Assembly: GCA_008501825.1 (NCBI GenBank)
Contig: QQUA01000004.1
Span: forward strand, 1 to 64,000
Source: Planctomycetota bacterium
Lineage (GTDB): Bacteria; Planctomycetota; UBA1135
Direction of reading: 5' to 3'
DNA length: 64,000 nt
In this document: piece after piece, positions 25,733-34,609 of the stretch
Position numbering within the stretch: the stretch's first letter is position 1
How the letters are laid out: every line of letters starts with the position of its first letter
Notes under the pieces: generated by a model
The model's database searches: none
What the model saw: the letters and a program-made list of their open reading frames with translations, nothing else
What the model was told of the DNA's origin: nothing
Made by a program: the position numbers and the translations under genes

Positions 25733-26810
25733 CGTCACCAGCGCGGTCAAGCGCCGGGGCCGCGGCATTGCCGCTTATGTGCGTTCCTTGCTGGATGCCT
25801 TTTCCCAGCACGACCAAGACTTGACCGCTCATTTGTACATTCGCGACCGGCGCTGGTTGCGGCGCCGCTTCGCCGCCGATTTGCTTCCGCAGGCGCCCCG
25901 CCATTGGATGTTGGGGCCGCTTTGGTCCTGTCCCCGGGAATTGCAAGTGTTTCACGGTTTGGGCGTGCATTTGCCCGCCAACAGTCCAGTGCCCCGCAGC
26001 TTCACCTTGCACGATCTCCGGGGTTTGGATGCGGTGGAGTTCACCCATCCAAGATGGCGGGAAATTCGAACCCGGCGCTTGCAACAAACGGTGGAAAGAG
26101 CCGACGGTATTTTGTGTTTGAGTGAACACGGTCGCCAAAGGCTGCACCATCACTTTCCCGAATTCCCTTTGGAGCGGACCGCCGTGGTCCCCCACGGTTT
26201 GGATCATCAAAGCTTTCGGCCGGCGTCGGAGTCGGATCAACAAGAGGTCCGGGAAAAATACGAGTTGCCGGCTCCGTTCCTGCTGCAAGTCGGGCGGCTG
26301 GATCGGCACAAGAATCCGGAAACCGCGATTCAAGCCTTCGCCGCCAGCCGGGCGGTTGGAGAAGGCTTCCAACTGGTCTTTTTGGGCGGAGCGGAAACCG
26401 GCTACGTCGAGCAATTGCAAGCCATGGCTCAGAGTCTCGGCGTCGACTCAGCGGTTCATTTCCTAGGCTCGGTGCCCTTTGACGAACTTCCCGTTTTTTA
26501 TTCCGCCTCTCATTTGGTCTTGGTGCCTTCCTATTACGAAGGCTTCGGCATGCCAGTTTTGGAAGCCATGGCTTGCGGTGCTGCCGGACTGGTTTCCCAA
26601 GCCTGTTGCCTGCCGGAAGTAGCCGGGGAGGCCTGGCCGGCTTTGCCCGCAGCCGAACCCCAGCTTTGGGCGGCCGAATTCGACGCGCTACTGTTCGACC
26701 AGGATCGCCGCCACAGCATGTCCCAGGCGGCCTTGGCCCGAGCCGCTGGGTTTCGCTGGCAGAGCACCGCCGCCCAAACCCTGAAATTTCTGCAAGAGCT
26801 GGCTTCCTAA
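25710..26810 (+). CDS. GT4-family glycosyltransferase
   Basis: 366 residues, GT-B. VGFDVTSAVKRRGRGIAAYV at the N-terminus, FTLHDLRGLD, LLQVGRLDRHKNPETAI, and the donor E-x7-E in YYEGFGMPVLEAMACGAAGL. This is the mannosyltransferase-like GT4 subgroup, distinct from the three PDL-GGAE paralogs in the window. It overlaps the kinase gene by 23 bases, so the pair probably acts on the same LPS-like acceptor. Confidence 0.85.
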   Translation: MNLTVGFDVTSAVKRRGRGIAAYVRSLLDAFSQHDQDLTAHLYIRDRRWLRRRFAADLLPQAPRHWMLGPLWSCPRELQVFHGLGVHLPANSPVPRSFTLHDLRGLDAVEFTHPRWREIRTRRLQQTVERADGILCLSEHGRQRLHHHFPEFPLERTAVVPHGLDHQSFRPASESDQQEVREKYELPAPFLLQVGRLDRHKNPETAIQAFAASRAVGEGFQLVFLGGAETGYVEQLQAMAQSLGVDSAVHFLGSVPFDELPVFYSASHLVLVPSYYEGFGMPVLEAMACGAAGLVSQACCLPEVAGEAWPALPAAEPQLWAAEFDALLFDQDRRHSMSQAALARAAGFRWQSTAAQTLKFLQELAS

Positions 26811-26930
26811 AGCCTTTACCCGGGCCCCTGCTCCCGGCTAGCCTGGGTCGGGCGGCCGCCGATCTCGGCTCGGGACCGGCCCGCCGGCCACGGTTCCTTC
26901 CTCGGGAATCCGTTCCTCGTTGGGGAAGTC

Positions 26931-27743
26931 ATGCTCAAAACCACCTCCCGTTTGTTCCACGGCTCTCTCTGTTCTCTGGGCACGGTGTTGTTGCTGCTGC
27001 CCGCCTGCACCCTGCCCGGCGACGCCACTTGGAGCGGAGCCCACCTCAGCGCACACGCCGGTGGCTTCTACACCGGCCTCGACGGCGATATCAAAACCAC
27101 GACGAAGAATCCCAAGGTCACCGGCAACTTCGACGTCGGGAAAGACACCGGTCAAAGCGACGATCAGCTCAACGGGCAAATCGGTTTCCGGTTGGGATTC
27201 GCCCCGGTGGAGCTTTCTTTGACCGCCTTCGATTATTCCGCCGAAGGCACCGGCCGCTTCAACGGCAACTTCTTGGGCACGCCCTTTACCGGCCGGGTCC
27301 GGAGCGATTTCAATATTCGCAACATCAAAGCCATGTTGGGGCTGGACGTGTTCAATTCCGAATGGTTGCGGGTCGGCGCTCAACTCGGGGTCAGTTACAT
27401 GTCCACCGATCTGGAACTGCAGGATTTGAATTCCAACACGGTGGAGAAGATCGATGAAGATTTGCCGATTCCGGTGGTGGGGATTCGGGCCGACGTCAAG
27501 TTGATGGATGAACTCAGTCTCGGTGGCGAAATCGCCGGTTTGGATATTACTGTGGACGATTTCGATGCCACCTACATCGACGCCATGGCCGGCCTGCACT
27601 ACAAGCCTTGGGATCACGTCGAAGCCTTCCTCGGCTATCGGTTAATCAACATTCAATTCCAGGGACCGATCGACAACAGCACCGACGCCGACGTCGACCT
27701 CGATTTGAGCGGCCCCTTCTTCGGCATCGGCATCTGGTTCTAA
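26931..27743 (+). CDS. outer-membrane beta-barrel protein with lipoprotein-like signal
   Basis: 270 residues. The signal peptide ends near LLLPAC, a possible lipobox, so the N-terminus may be acylated. The rest consists of amphipathic beta stretches with alternating residues (VELSLTAFDY, LRVGAQLGVSYMS, VEAFLGYRLINIQF), and the chain ends in IWF: the terminal aromatic residue is the usual signal for outer-membrane assembly. A GGGGAAG ribosome site precedes the ATG. It supports a diderm cell envelope. Specific function unknown. Confidence 0.7.
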   Translation: MLKTTSRLFHGSLCSLGTVLLLLPACTLPGDATWSGAHLSAHAGGFYTGLDGDIKTTTKNPKVTGNFDVGKDTGQSDDQLNGQIGFRLGFAPVELSLTAFDYSAEGTGRFNGNFLGTPFTGRVRSDFNIRNIKAMLGLDVFNSEWLRVGAQLGVSYMSTDLELQDLNSNTVEKIDEDLPIPVVGIRADVKLMDELSLGGEIAGLDITVDDFDATYIDAMAGLHYKPWDHVEAFLGYRLINIQFQGPIDNSTDADVDLDLSGPFFGIGIWF

Positions 27744-27786
27744 AGCTCCTTTCGGAAGCCATCCTGTCGTTCGTTTGCTTGCCGCC

Positions 27787-27819
27787 AAGGCCGGTTCCGC
27801 CGTGGGTGGAGCCGGCCTT
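27787..27819 (+). terminator. hairpin downstream of the outer-membrane protein gene
   Basis: AAGGCCGGTTCC and GGAGCCGGCCTT pair with a single mismatch around a nine-base loop, 43 bases after the stop. There is no T-run, so it may be a processing or Rho-dependent end rather than a full intrinsic terminator. It separates this gene from the NACHT gene at 27856. Confidence 0.4.
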
Positions 27820-27855
27820 GCTACATTGGCTTCGCCACCTTCATTTCCCGCCCCT

Positions 27856-30800
27856 ATGCCTGCTCGCGATTCCGACGACTTCGTTCCCCAGTTCACCTGG
27901 CTGCACCTCTCGGACCATCATTTCGGTCATGGAGACGCCGATCATCAAGGGGATTCCATCGCCGTTCACAACCGACTTCGCCAAGCGATCTTGGATTGGA
28001 GGTCGGAACATGAAGATTGGAAATTGAATGCGGTCTTGGTTACCGGCGACATCGCTTATTCCGGCAAGTGGGTTGAGTATGAACGGGCTTTGGAATGGTT
28101 TGGCCTGATTCGGGAGGATTTAAAGCTCACCGGCTCCGATTTCTACTTCGTCCCGGGAAATCACGATGCCAATGTTTTCGAGGCTCCTTCGGAAGTGGCG
28201 GACACGGTCGAATTATTGTTCGAGAGCGGAAAATCTCTTGGGGACGCCTTAAGAGATTCCAGCCGAAAAGCGCGGTTGGAATCTCGATTTAAAAGCTACG
28301 TTCGATTCCTGAAAGAGTTCCAAGCCGCCAGTGCCTGTCAGGAGAATCCGTTCCTCTGGAAAACGGAAATCCCTCCGACCGGAGCGAGCGAAAAATATCA
28401 ACTCATCGGCGCGAATACCGCCTGGTTGTCCTCGGCCAAACCAGAGAAGGAGGAAAAAGGAAAACAGCAGTTGGACCTGGGTGGATTTACGCCCTTGTTT
28501 TCCGCCGAAGAAGAGGTGATCGACCGGACTCTTCTATTGACTCACCATCCGCTGAATCAAGGATGGTTCCGGCCAGAAAAGGATGTCCGTCACGCAGCTC
28601 GAGGGGCAAGATTTCACCTGAACGGCCACACTCATGTCTTGGAGCTCCAAGACGGCAGTCCGAAACCGCTGCGTCTTTCCGCCCGTGCCTGTCACGCCGA
28701 CAAGGAAGAAGAAAAATCCGCCAGCGAGCTATGGCATGGCTTTTCCTTCGGCGCCATTGGCATGTCCCAAGGGCATAGGAGCCTTAGGATTTTTCCGTGG
28801 CGAACGAGTTCCCATCAAAGAAATTTTGTCGTCGACAGTGACAACTGTGATCGAGGGGAGAATTTCAAATCATATGTACTTGAATTTCCCAAGCAACCAG
28901 GCTTCCCGAACATTCCTAAGCCTCCAAGTAACGACCTAGAAGAGTACCTCAAAGCGGTTCGAGCCGAATACGGCACGGTTCCGCTGCTTGGATTTTCCGC
29001 AAGACAGCAAGTCCACCTTTCCTTGGACAAGGTATTCGTCCATCTGCAAGTAGACGTTTCTCTCGAAGCGGAACGGGAATTGGAACTGGAATTCGGTGGC
29101 GAGGACAAGCTGCAACCGAGGCTAGCCGAAGAAATCCGAGGCGATTTACACCATGTCCTAAGGAAAACCCGCAACAAGGGCAAACGTGGATTGGTGTTGG
29201 TGGGCAAACCGGGAGCCGGGAAAACCACCTTGTTGAAGCACCTGGCCTCGGTAGCGGCCGATCCGAAGCGAGGTAGCGCCACCTTAGGCTTGAAGGGAGG
29301 CTTGATTCCGATCTACTTGCGCTGCGGCCGCCTGAAGAGGGAGAATGCCAAACTCCTTAAGCAAAAGACAGGTTTAAATGACTTGGTTCGAAGTCAGTTG
29401 AAGGACCTGGATCGAGGCAATCACCTCTCCGCAATCAATCAGGCTTTTGATTCAAAGAAGCCGTTCCTCTTTTTATTCGACTCCCTGGACGAACAGACTA
29501 ATGACGCTTTTCGATCGCGGCTCTTTCAGTGGATTAGCCAAGAGATGGAGAAGTGGCCCGGTTCCCACTTCATCATCGCCTGCCGATTGCGCCCCTGGCT
29601 TAGTTTGAAAGGTTCCCACCAGAATCTACCGGCGGGAATGATCGAAGATCTCAGCAATCGGGAACCAAAGCGACTTCGAGATCGGTTTATCCAAAATTGG
29701 TACCGAACGGTGGAAACCGCCAACCTCGAACAAGGGACGGAAGCCTATGAAGATGCAGAAGAAGAAGGAAACCGGCGAGCCAAAGCTTTGTGTAAAGCCC
29801 TTAAGGAAGACAAGAGCTGGATGCTGGGCCGCCGGCGAAGTCTGGCCTGCAACCCATTATTGCTTTCGCTCCTTTGCCTGGTTCATAGGAACAACAAGGA
29901 GCTGCCCAAGGAACGAGTCGAGCTCTATCGGCTTTGCCTGCAATTCCTCTTGGAGGTTTGGACTCAGGACAAAGAACAAGGCAAGCCGATTCCAGCCCGA
30001 ACCGCTCAAGCCTTGCTGCAACCGCTGGCTTGGGAAATGCACCAGAATGCCCCTGCAGCCAAAGAACTTGAAGGTGGAAAAGACGACGGCATGGTGGCCA
30101 TTTCCAGGAATCGGGCTAAGCGGAATCTGGAACAAAGCTGCCAGGGTTTGCTAGAAGGATCGTGGACAGCCAAAGAATTCCTGGATTTGGCTTCGGACAA
30201 GTGCGGGGTATTGCAGTCCACCGATACCGATGAATTCGCTTTCACCCACCTCTCTTTCCAGGAGTATTTGGCAGCCCGTCATGCCCAAGATCGAGGTTGG
30301 GCAACGAAGCTCACCGAACACCTCAAAGATGAATTTTGGAAGGAAACCCTGTTGCTGGCCATGGCAATGCCGGGAGTTTGGCGGCCTTTCTTCAGCGCGG
30401 TGGCCGAACAGAGCCTGAAAGGAAAATCCCTCTTTCAGGATGAGAGCGTTTTCTCCCTCCTTCGAGAGTGCATCGAAGAACTGACCTATTTTGACTCAGA
30501 ACCCTTCCGCAAGTTGACGTCCAAGAAGCGTCCAAGCCAGGCACTGATAAAGGAACAAAAAGCCGCCAATAAGCTCCTGTCCCTATTTCAAATCTCGACG
30601 CCAGATGTCCCTGCGGAAATGCAAGAAGCAGCAGCCCGATCTCCAGAACCAGGAACTTCCTGGCGAGATCCACTTATTGAAGTCGAATGGCTTTGGGTAC
30701 CTTCTGGTGGTTATTGGATGGGCTCGACCAAGGATCCGAATCATCCCGTATTTGATTCCAAAGGCCAAGCCAACGAAAAACCGGCCAGGTATATCACCAT

Positions 30801-31455
30801 AGCAGATGGGTTTTGGGCTGGACGATTCCCAGTAACCAATGGACAGTTTAGTAAATACCTAGCCGACTCCGGCGCTGAACCTCCTGGATACTGGGACAAT
30901 CCCAAGTATCACGGTGATGCTAAGCCGGTTGTTGGAGTAAGTTGGACCGAAGCTCGTCGATTTTGTCAATGGCTAAATGAATTTGGCAAGCCACCGAACG
31001 ACTACCGCTTTGATTTGCCGACGGAAGCCCAGTGGGAATTTATGGCTCGAGGAACATTCCCGGGCACAAGTCCCCTTCCAAAATTCCCCTGGGGAACCGC
31101 TGCACCAACATCTTCTCACGCCCATTTTGCATCCAACGTTGGCCCGGCCCCCGTAGGCAACCATTCGAAAGGCGCAAGCCCCCTTGGGATTGAAGATTTA
31201 AGCGGCAACGTTTGGGAATGGTGTTTAGATCAGTGGAGCGCAGATTACAGTAAGCATGTTGACCTTATCGGGGAAAAGCACTTTGGCAATCTTGATGCCC
31301 TTAACTCTTTTCGTGTAGTCCGAGGTGGTTCCTGGATTCACAGTGACCCAAACAGTCTTCGATGCGCATACCGAAATTATCACGACCCTCGAATTCAAGC
31401 CGGGCACATCGGGTTCCGAGTGGTTTGCCGCAGAGCACTAAATGGCGAAGCCTAA
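27856..31455 (+). CDS. metallophosphoesterase - NACHT NTPase - FGE/C-type-lectin-like protein, copy 1
   Basis: About 1199 residues, three parts. (1) Calcineurin-like phosphoesterase, residues about 10-300, with all metal motifs: LSDHHFG, VTGDIAYSG, PGNHDAN, LTHHPLNQG and NGHTHV. (2) NACHT/STAND NTPase, about 430-830: Walker A VGKPGAGKTT near 449, Walker B LFLFDSLDEQ near 541, sensor IIACRLRPW, and the winged-helix HLSFQEYLAARHA near 800. (3) FGE-sulfatase fold, about 940-1190: WVPSGGYWMGS, LSGNVWEWCLDQW, VVRGGSWIHSD and GFRVVCRR. No signal or membrane segment, so cytoplasmic. The ATG at 27856 is preferred over an upstream TTG. Paralog of 34967-38467. Inference: an NLR-like sensor in which the C-terminal domain binds a ligand, NACHT oligomerises and the phosphoesterase is the effector. 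Confidence 0.85.
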   Translation: MPARDSDDFVPQFTWLHLSDHHFGHGDADHQGDSIAVHNRLRQAILDWRSEHEDWKLNAVLVTGDIAYSGKWVEYERALEWFGLIREDLKLTGSDFYFVPGNHDANVFEAPSEVADTVELLFESGKSLGDALRDSSRKARLESRFKSYVRFLKEFQAASACQENPFLWKTEIPPTGASEKYQLIGANTAWLSSAKPEKEEKGKQQLDLGGFTPLFSAEEEVIDRTLLLTHHPLNQGWFRPEKDVRHAARGARFHLNGHTHVLELQDGSPKPLRLSARACHADKEEEKSASELWHGFSFGAIGMSQGHRSLRIFPWRTSSHQRNFVVDSDNCDRGENFKSYVLEFPKQPGFPNIPKPPSNDLEEYLKAVRAEYGTVPLLGFSARQQVHLSLDKVFVHLQVDVSLEAERELELEFGGEDKLQPRLAEEIRGDLHHVLRKTRNKGKRGLVLVGKPGAGKTTLLKHLASVAADPKRGSATLGLKGGLIPIYLRCGRLKRENAKLLKQKTGLNDLVRSQLKDLDRGNHLSAINQAFDSKKPFLFLFDSLDEQTNDAFRSRLFQWISQEMEKWPGSHFIIACRLRPWLSLKGSHQNLPAGMIEDLSNREPKRLRDRFIQNWYRTVETANLEQGTEAYEDAEEEGNRRAKALCKALKEDKSWMLGRRRSLACNPLLLSLLCLVHRNNKELPKERVELYRLCLQFLLEVWTQDKEQGKPIPARTAQALLQPLAWEMHQNAPAAKELEGGKDDGMVAISRNRAKRNLEQSCQGLLEGSWTAKEFLDLASDKCGVLQSTDTDEFAFTHLSFQEYLAARHAQDRGWATKLTEHLKDEFWKETLLLAMAMPGVWRPFFSAVAEQSLKGKSLFQDESVFSLLRECIEELTYFDSEPFRKLTSKKRPSQALIKEQKAANKLLSLFQISTPDVPAEMQEAAARSPEPGTSWRDPLIEVEWLWVPSGGYWMGSTKDPNHPVFDSKGQANEKPARYITIADGFWAGRFPVTNGQFSKYLADSGAEPPGYWDNPKYHGDAKPVVGVSWTEARRFCQWLNEFGKPPNDYRFDLPTEAQWEFMARGTFPGTSPLPKFPWGTAAPTSSHAHFASNVGPAPVGNHSKGASPLGIEDLSGNVWEWCLDQWSADYSKHVDLIGEKHFGNLDALNSFRVVRGGSWIHSDPNSLRCAYRNYHDPRIQAGHIGFRVVCRRALNGEA

Positions 31456-31496
31456 ATAGTCCATGGCAACTGGAATGACCTGACCTTTCTCATCGT

Positions 31497-31805
31497 TCAT
31501 TCCACCATGCCGGCCAGGGACAAAAAACCTGGAGTGCCATAGGCAAAGATTCGGATCGAACGGACGGTTTTCACCGTCGATCCACCTTCGATTCGCAATC
31601 TGCCGTTGGGAACAAGGTTGACTTGCCAGCCTTTTCCAGGAGGACTATAAACCAGGCCGATGTCCACATCCCGGTCCTTGAAAAACGTCTCCTAGATCTA
31701 AAAAGGACATGGTTAAGCCTCCTTCCAGTAAGCAGATCCAATCGGTGGAACGCAAAGTGAAGCCAGGCAAACCACCACAAAAGCAAATTCCCATTTCCGT
31801 AGCAT
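31497..31805 (-). pseudogene. decayed, internally deleted copy of the secreted paralog at 33839-34609
   Basis: The minus strand from an ATG at 31805 encodes a signal peptide (MLRKWEFAFVVVCLASLC...IGSA) matching that of the intact gene, then stops after a frameshift. In the next frame, LEGGLTMSF, DRDVDIGLVYSPPG and then directly GWQVNLVPNGRLRIEGG...GFLSLAGMVE follow. The intact protein has LKGGFVMSF, DREVAIGMIYYPPG, about 147 further residues, then GWQVSLLEEGRLRIEGG and GFLPLGGQVE. So this copy has lost the middle and carries a frame break near the signal cleavage site. Confidence 0.8.
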
Positions 31806-31849
31806 GAGTTCTCCCAAGAATAAGATTATTCCGCGCCTTTGAACCAAAC

Positions 31850-32911
31850 CTACTTCCAAGAAATGGATTCTAGAACTTCCACGACCAGCCCATGCCACCC
31901 GCCTTGAATTGGAATTTTGGAGACAAGGACTCGTTCTTTCCACCACAAATCGAAGAATTCCGTTTCAGGATAAGCCAATTTCAATACAAATTCGGCGCTT
32001 TCTCCATAAGCCCAAACCTGCCCGACTTTCTTGCCGTGCGGAGTAAAGTGGACGTGGGACTTCCAAAATGGAGGTCCGTGATTCCACTCCACCCTTCCAC
32101 TGGCGTATTCGCTTTGATCCCATTCATGCACTTCCAATACCAAACTCGTTCCAGACCAGGGAATTTCCAGGATCGGGTGCTCTAGAGGTTCCCAAAAGGG
32201 CTTGTGTGAATATCCAACTTCATATTTCCCAGGCAAAATTCCTCGAAAAATGGCTACTCCACCTGGATTCAGGCCTCCCCCTGTCGGCTGTTGACTCAGG
32301 ACCTCTCCGCCGAAAACCTCAACCGATTTCTGAAGAGCACTTCCTCCAACTTGGTCTTGATCGAGGGCATTTAATGCCAAATTTCCCCTGGAAACGACCT
32401 GGCCTCCTTGATTGATCAAATAGATTTTAAATGGAAAGCCGCGCTCTAATCGAACCTCATAAGGCTGTTCCCTGGCAGAAATACTACGGGGAGTTCGAAC
32501 TAAAGCTCGAGGAAAGCCTTCACATTCAATCAATACAACCCGGATTCTTTCCTCCGAAACGACATCGCTGAATTGCACTATGCCGCGGTCATTGGAAATG
32601 CTGAAGATCTCGCTTTCGTCCTCGAAAAAGAGGGTTAGCCTACCTGCTTGAATGATCCCTCCATCGCCGGCCATCAATCGGAATTGAATCCCGGGGTGAG
32701 GTATGGAAAAAGGGTTCCATTTTTCTCTTTGTCCAGGCCCCCTCTCCGGCAGTCCCCTTGAAGCCTCCTCATCCAGTCGGCTTGCCCTTGCTCTATCCAA
32801 CCGATCCTCCCAGACCGGTGCCGGTGATTTTCGGTCATTGTTGACCGGAGCCCAAATGGCCAAGAGAACAAAACTGAAAATGAATACCCAACTTCTCACT
32901 TGATTCTTCAT
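31850..32911 (-). CDS. exported protein of unknown function with beta-sandwich (carboxypeptidase-regulatory-like) segments
   Basis: About 353 residues from the ATG at 32911 (an upstream ATG at 32944 is possible). N-terminal hydrophobic signal or anchor SWVFIFSFVLLAIWAP, then a charged Arg/Glu-rich linker, then beta-rich segments. GGGLNPGGVAIFRGILPGKYEVGY resembles the repeat edge of carboxypeptidase-regulatory/Cna-B-like domains that carry sugar- or protein-binding folds. No catalytic motif recognised. It follows the two 256-residue paralogs on the same strand, after a 146-base gap with a strong hairpin. Base composition is visibly AT-richer than in the flanking operons. Confidence 0.6.
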   Translation of the reverse strand: MKNQVRSWVFIFSFVLLAIWAPVNNDRKSPAPVWEDRLDRARASRLDEEASRGLPERGPGQREKWNPFSIPHPGIQFRLMAGDGGIIQAGRLTLFFEDESEIFSISNDRGIVQFSDVVSEERIRVVLIECEGFPRALVRTPRSISAREQPYEVRLERGFPFKIYLINQGGQVVSRGNLALNALDQDQVGGSALQKSVEVFGGEVLSQQPTGGGLNPGGVAIFRGILPGKYEVGYSHKPFWEPLEHPILEIPWSGTSLVLEVHEWDQSEYASGRVEWNHGPPFWKSHVHFTPHGKKVGQVWAYGESAEFVLKLAYPETEFFDLWWKERVLVSKIPIQGGWHGLVVEVLESISWK

Positions 32912-33017
32912 GACTGCATAGCCTTCGAATCTGCCCCATTCCAAACGGATCGGAAGAGTGCCTTCGCGCCAGCGTGGAGCACTACCTACCTGTCGGAAAT
33001 CGGCACCTCGAATGGAG

Positions 33018-33050
33018 CTCGAGCCCGGAAAGACACTCTCCGGGCTCGAG
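33018..33050 (-). terminator. 12-bp perfect inverted repeat downstream of the second secreted paralog
   Basis: CTCGAGCCCGGA and TCCGGGCTCGAG form a perfect 12-pair stem around nine bases, starting eight bases after the stop at 33058. A T-run is missing on the minus strand, so it may stabilise the transcript end or attenuate into the next gene rather than fully terminate. Confidence 0.5.
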
Positions 33051-33057
33051 TCAAAAG

Positions 33058-33828
33058 TTACTTTATGAAGTGCTCTACTTTGCCTCCATATGCCATCGGA
33101 ACCTCAGCACCTCCATCATCACTACCGGTAAACGAGACCTCGTAATGGACAAGCGCATGAATTCCTGGCTTGATTTCAAAACCACTGTCTATCGAATAGG
33201 CTTCAAATCCCAAATTCAACAGAGCATCCACAATGGCTTGAGTCGGAAACTCACTTTCGGCCGGAATCCAAAAAACTCCGATCTCCTCAAAAGGCTGACC
33301 ATTTGGGCGAATACCCCAAAGGCTCAATTCAAAAATTAAACCTCCTCCTTGAAAATCTTGAGGGAGCACCGTTATTTTCGAAAGTTCAGGAGCATGCTTT
33401 ATCTGATTGCCACGGAGGATTGGATCAAATACATTTGAATGCTTGACCTTAATATGACCGTCTGCAGTTGAATCGGATCGCACAGTAGTAACGTCGGCCG
33501 ATCCTGTCAAAAAAATCAGTTTATCCGGACCATTTGGAACTCTTTCCACACTTGTGAGCGTTGGGTCATCACTATAAGAATTCAATAGAATGGAAGCAAC
33601 CGTTGCCATTGCATCTTCGGTGGTACCTCTAGGCAAGGGGACGACCATGGAAAAATCAGGCGCATTCGGCCGATAAACAGTGATCCTCGCCTCCCAGTCG
33701 GCATCAATGATCTCAAGGTCGCACAAAACATCAAATTGAACGACGTTATTCTTCAAACTGCTTTGCTGGGCATGGGCAAGAGAAGCCGTCAAGCAAAGCA
33801 AAAAACTCCACAAAGTCTTTTTGAACAT
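33058..33828 (-). CDS. secreted protein of unknown function, paralog B
   Basis: 256 residues. Signal peptide MFKKTLWSFLLCLTASLAHA. The mature part has the same plan as the upstream gene product: a first half with VVPLPRGTTEDAMATVASIL, and a second half with AIVDALLNLGFEAYSIDSGF followed by beta strands. Sequence identity to paralog A is low but the lengths are identical and the GTT-turn and the helix ending in a Gly align. AGGAG precedes the ATG, and 10 bases separate it from paralog A's stop, so the two form an operon. No enzymatic motif; role unknown. Confidence 0.65.
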   Translation of the reverse strand: MFKKTLWSFLLCLTASLAHAQQSSLKNNVVQFDVLCDLEIIDADWEARITVYRPNAPDFSMVVPLPRGTTEDAMATVASILLNSYSDDPTLTSVERVPNGPDKLIFLTGSADVTTVRSDSTADGHIKVKHSNVFDPILRGNQIKHAPELSKITVLPQDFQGGGLIFELSLWGIRPNGQPFEEIGVFWIPAESEFPTQAIVDALLNLGFEAYSIDSGFEIKPGIHALVHYEVSFTGSDDGGAEVPMAYGGKVEHFIK

Positions 33829-33838
33829 GGCGCTACTC

Positions 33839-34609
33839 CTATTCTACTTGCCCACCAAGAGGCAAAAAACCAGGATCTCCATTAACGAAAGTTTTCACCG
33901 AACGAATAGACTCCACCGTCGGCCCTCCCTCAATTCTCAATCTGCCCTCCTCAAGCAAACTGACCTGCCATCCGGCAGTAGCCAGTGAGCTCAACAAAAA
34001 TTGATCTAGCTGGGCATTACTTAGTCCCCGTTTAATGGTCAAAGTGATTCTGTCTGGTTCAGCAGCCGGATTCCCCCAAGAATCCTCACCGGTTATCGCC
34101 AAAGTTAAGGTTCCCTCGCCGGATGTCCAAGTTCGATCCCGTTGCAAACGCTGCCATTCCATTTTTTTGAACTTTCTATCATTCTTGAAACCGATCCCAG
34201 ATGCCCGAAGACCAGAAGGGTCTTTCTGTTGGTACCCAAAGACTTCGACTCCCTTATCCACCATGATTGTGGAATCAAAAACAAAAATATTCTTGGGATC
34301 AACGCCTTCACTCATTAAATGAACCTTAACGACTCTGGCAGCCGCTGCCGGAGTCGTGCCGGCCGGCAAACCAACTTTGGCAAAAATCTCCTTAGGCTCC
34401 ACTTGGGCCGGGTCTCCAGGAGGATAATAAATCATCCCGATTGCAACCTCCCTATCTTCAGTATGATCATCGTGGATGCCTCCGGGCCCAGAAAAGGACA
34501 TGACGAAGCCCCCTTTCAATTGAGAAGCTCCTTGTGCAAATCCGATGGACGACATGCACAAGGTGGCCACGAAGAGGGTTCCTAAAACTAACTTTCCCTT
34601 ACACAACAT
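33839..34609 (-). CDS. secreted protein of unknown function, paralog A
   Basis: 256 residues from the ATG at 34609, chosen because GAGGAG stands five bases before it and a signal peptide (LVLGTLFVATLCMSSIGFAQ) follows; a reading frame extending further upstream lacks both. The protein appears built of two similar modules: LPAGTTPAAAARVVKVHLMS leading to a strand pair, and GLSNAQLDQFLLSSLATAGW leading to LRIEGG and a final strand. No family recognised. It has a full-length paralog next to it and a decayed copy at 31497-31805. It is the first secreted gene after the NACHT gene at 34967. Confidence 0.65.
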   Translation of the reverse strand: MLCKGKLVLGTLFVATLCMSSIGFAQGASQLKGGFVMSFSGPGGIHDDHTEDREVAIGMIYYPPGDPAQVEPKEIFAKVGLPAGTTPAAAARVVKVHLMSEGVDPKNIFVFDSTIMVDKGVEVFGYQQKDPSGLRASGIGFKNDRKFKKMEWQRLQRDRTWTSGEGTLTLAITGEDSWGNPAAEPDRITLTIKRGLSNAQLDQFLLSSLATAGWQVSLLEEGRLRIEGGPTVESIRSVKTFVNGDPGFLPLGGQVE

